From positions 1-6,785 of the forward strand of contig JAHEZC010000110.1 in NCBI GenBank assembly GCA_023251275.1: a DNA stretch of 6,785 bases. Reading direction: 5' to 3'. The notes under the pieces were generated by a model. That model did not search any database, was not told the origin of the DNA, and saw only the letters and a list, made by a program, of their open reading frames with translations. This document shows, piece after piece, positions 5,570 to 6,785 of this stretch (the stretch's first letter is position 1; every line of letters starts with the position of its first letter). The position numbers and the translations under genes are program-made. The DNA is from Parafilimonas sp. Its GTDB lineage: Bacteria > Bacteroidota > Bacteroidia > Chitinophagales > Chitinophagaceae.

Positions 5570-6391
5570 TTACTTATCCTTCGCTTCCACTCTTTTCAAT
5601 GCCTCTTTTGTTTCGCAAGCATTTTTATCAAGGCTCAAAGATTGCTTAAAGCGCAATATGGCGCTGTCTTTTATATTCATCATTTCATAACATCTCCCCT
5701 GCCAGTAATACGGATCAGCATCAAGTGCATTTATTTTTGAAGCAAACTGAAAAACCTTCAGCGCTTCGTTGTATTGCTTATCATCAAAATAAACAAGGCC
5801 CTTTTCAATATACGCCTGCATGTAGGTGTAATTATTGGCGATAGATTCGTCAAAAAAATTCAGCGCCTGTTGTTTATTGCCGGTCCTCGCAAAATAAACT
5901 CCGGTAATAAAAGCGCAGCCCGCATCATACTCTCTTCCCAGGCCTAAATCTTTTACTCTTGAGCATATCAGCAATGCCCTGTCATTTTTTCTTTCTGCAT
6001 AGAGATTGGCAAGCGCAAGCAATGCATCGGGAGACTGGTAAACGTTTATGGCTTTTATATAACTTTTTATGGCTTCTGTTGTGTCTTTTGCATCTTCTGC
6101 AATTTGTCCTTTATTAAACCACAAGCCATAATTCATGCTGTCTTTTTTTACAAGGCTGTCCATTTGTGCAAGCGCTTCTTTATAATAACCGATGCTGTCA
6201 AAAGCATTCGCCAGCGCCAGTCTTATTCCAATGCTGTCAGGATGTTGTTGTACCAGTGCAATAAGATTTTTCACGGATTCGGGAACTTCATTTTTTGTAC
6301 CGGTGTTTTTATTCGATGAGTTATTGTCCGGGGATTCATTGCATCCACAAAAAAACAATAATACCAATACCAGCGTTTTTCCATTCTTCAT
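5570..6391 (-). CDS. TPR-repeat lipoprotein (273 aa)
   Basis: ATG at 6391 down to TAA at 5570. The N terminus MKNGKTLVLVLLFFCGC is a lipoprotein signal peptide: positively charged start, hydrophobic core, and Cys17 as the probable lipidated residue after Gly16. Phe at -3 is less usual for a lipobox. A low-complexity Asn/Ser/Lys linker (18-35) follows. From residue 55 to 257 about six TPR units can be seen, for example ANAFDSIGYYKEALAQMDSL (61-80), WFNKGQIAEDAKDTTEAIKS (91-110), GVYFARTGNKQQALNFFDES (164-183), IEKGLVYFDDKQYNEALKVF (195-214) and WQGRCYEMMNIKDSAILRFK (230-249). TPR arrays are protein-binding scaffolds; the partner is unknown. The product should sit on the periplasmic face of a membrane. 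It is divergent from the PD40 gene, with 90 bp between the starts, so the two may share a control region. TATTTTTG lies 4 bp before the ATG. Confidence 0.88.
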   Translation of the reverse strand: MKNGKTLVLVLLFFCGCNESPDNNSSNKNTGTKNEVPESVKNLIALVQQHPDSIGIRLALANAFDSIGYYKEALAQMDSLVKKDSMNYGLWFNKGQIAEDAKDTTEAIKSYIKAINVYQSPDALLALANLYAERKNDRALLICSRVKDLGLGREYDAGCAFITGVYFARTGNKQQALNFFDESIANNYTYMQAYIEKGLVYFDDKQYNEALKVFQFASKINALDADPYYWQGRCYEMMNIKDSAILRFKQSLSLDKNACETKEALKRVEAKDK

Positions 6392-6481
6392 GCAGCAAAA
6401 ATAATGGCTGTTTTTGTTTATGACGTTTTTCTGGCATATAGCTGATGTATCAAACCTTTACTTTTACAAAAAATTATCAGA

Positions 6482-6785
6482 ATGCTTCAGTTGACTATAC
6501 GCCGCTTATACACTTTTAGCTTTGCTTGCCTTATGTCCGCCTATACTGTTCACGCACAACCTGCAGACACTTTGCATTATGCCGATGAGAAACATTTCAA
6601 AAATATGCAACAACTTACTTTTGGTGGTGATAATGCAGAAGCTTACTGGAGCTTTGATGATAAGCAAATAATCTTTCAACGGAAGCACGAGGCGGAAGGA
6701 ATATTATGTGATCGTATGTTTATTGGCAGTGCTCCGAAACAGGGCGAACCATTTTCTTTTAAACAAGTCAGTAATGGTAAAGGCC
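6482..6785 (+). CDS. Secreted PD40/TolB-like beta-propeller protein, N-terminal part, cut by window edge
   Basis: The frame runs from ATG at 6482 to the right edge without a stop, giving 101 codons. A signal peptide is clear: MLQLTIRRLYTFSFACLMSA has Arg7 and Arg8 before a hydrophobic stretch, and VHA|Q (after residue 25) is a good signal peptidase I site. The mature part begins with HFKNMQQLTFGGDNAEAYWS, followed by FDDKQIIFQ. This is the pattern of a PD40 (WD40-like, TolB-type) blade: QLT at the blade start, then an aromatic 'S.D...I.F' strand. In Bacteroidota such proteins are periplasmic or secreted, and some carry a peptidase or other domain after the propeller; that part lies outside the window. 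TACTTTTA (6459-6466) is one base off the -7 consensus and has no clear -33 box. The gene is divergent from the TPR lipoprotein gene. Confidence 0.82.
   Translation, partial: MLQLTIRRLYTFSFACLMSAYTVHAQPADTLHYADEKHFKNMQQLTFGGDNAEAYWSFDDKQIIFQRKHEAEGILCDRMFIGSAPKQGEPFSFKQVSNGKG

Noticed and set aside
5445..5740. Plus-strand frames of 81-83 codons
   Set aside because: They overlap the tandem repeat and run antisense into the TPR gene; their composition is typical of an AT-rich shadow.
6506..6688. 60-codon minus-strand frame
   Set aside because: It lies antisense to the start of the PD40 gene, which has a clear signal peptide and propeller motif on the plus strand.

Overview
The window looks like chromosomal DNA from a Bacteroidota bacterium, most likely of the Chitinophagales/Sphingobacteriia type. 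The reasons are an AT-rich base composition, no Shine-Dalgarno sequence in front of any gene start, one good match to the Bacteroidota promoter pattern (TTG, then TAnnTTTG), and gene families that read like Bacteroidota versions. The species assignment is inference from sequence feel, not from a search.

Layout: (1) 1-2933, plus strand: the C-terminal 976 residues of a large bacterial alpha-2-macroglobulin (YfaS-like protease trap), cut by the left window edge, with an intact CAEQ thioester motif. (2) 2934-3183: a spacer with two copies of a short dispersed repeat built on ATTCCGACG..AGGAGGAATCT. (3) 3184-4239, plus: an FAD-dependent oxidoreductase of the DAO fold. (4) 4240-4614: a non-coding stretch that opens with a perfect 32-bp palindrome and also holds a small hairpin. 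(5) 4615-4806, plus: a possible 63-residue membrane or secreted peptide. (6) 4865-5338, minus: a YkuK/DUF458 RNase H-like protein with its own promoter. (7) 5402-5569: a spacer with a 16-bp tandem repeat. (8) 5570-6391, minus: a TPR lipoprotein. (9) 6482-6785, plus: the start of a secreted PD40/TolB-like beta-propeller protein, cut by the right edge and divergent from the TPR gene.

The genes do not form one obvious pathway. Several products are predicted to lie in the envelope: the A2M protease trap, the TPR lipoprotein, the PD40 protein and the small peptide. YkuK and the oxidoreductase are probably cytoplasmic.

The most unusual signal is not a gene. Four G-rich palindromic elements sit inside the alpha-2-macroglobulin coding sequence, all in the same orientation and reading phase, each adding a short Ser-Pro-X-Gly-Gly type peptide without breaking the frame. 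Two of them are 29/32 identical and exactly 102 bp (34 codons) apart. With the two ATTCCGACG repeats and the 32-bp palindrome, at least three families of small palindromic repeats occur within 3.3 kb. This resembles the Rickettsia palindromic elements that insert in frame into protein genes, and it is the best candidate here for a poorly described system.
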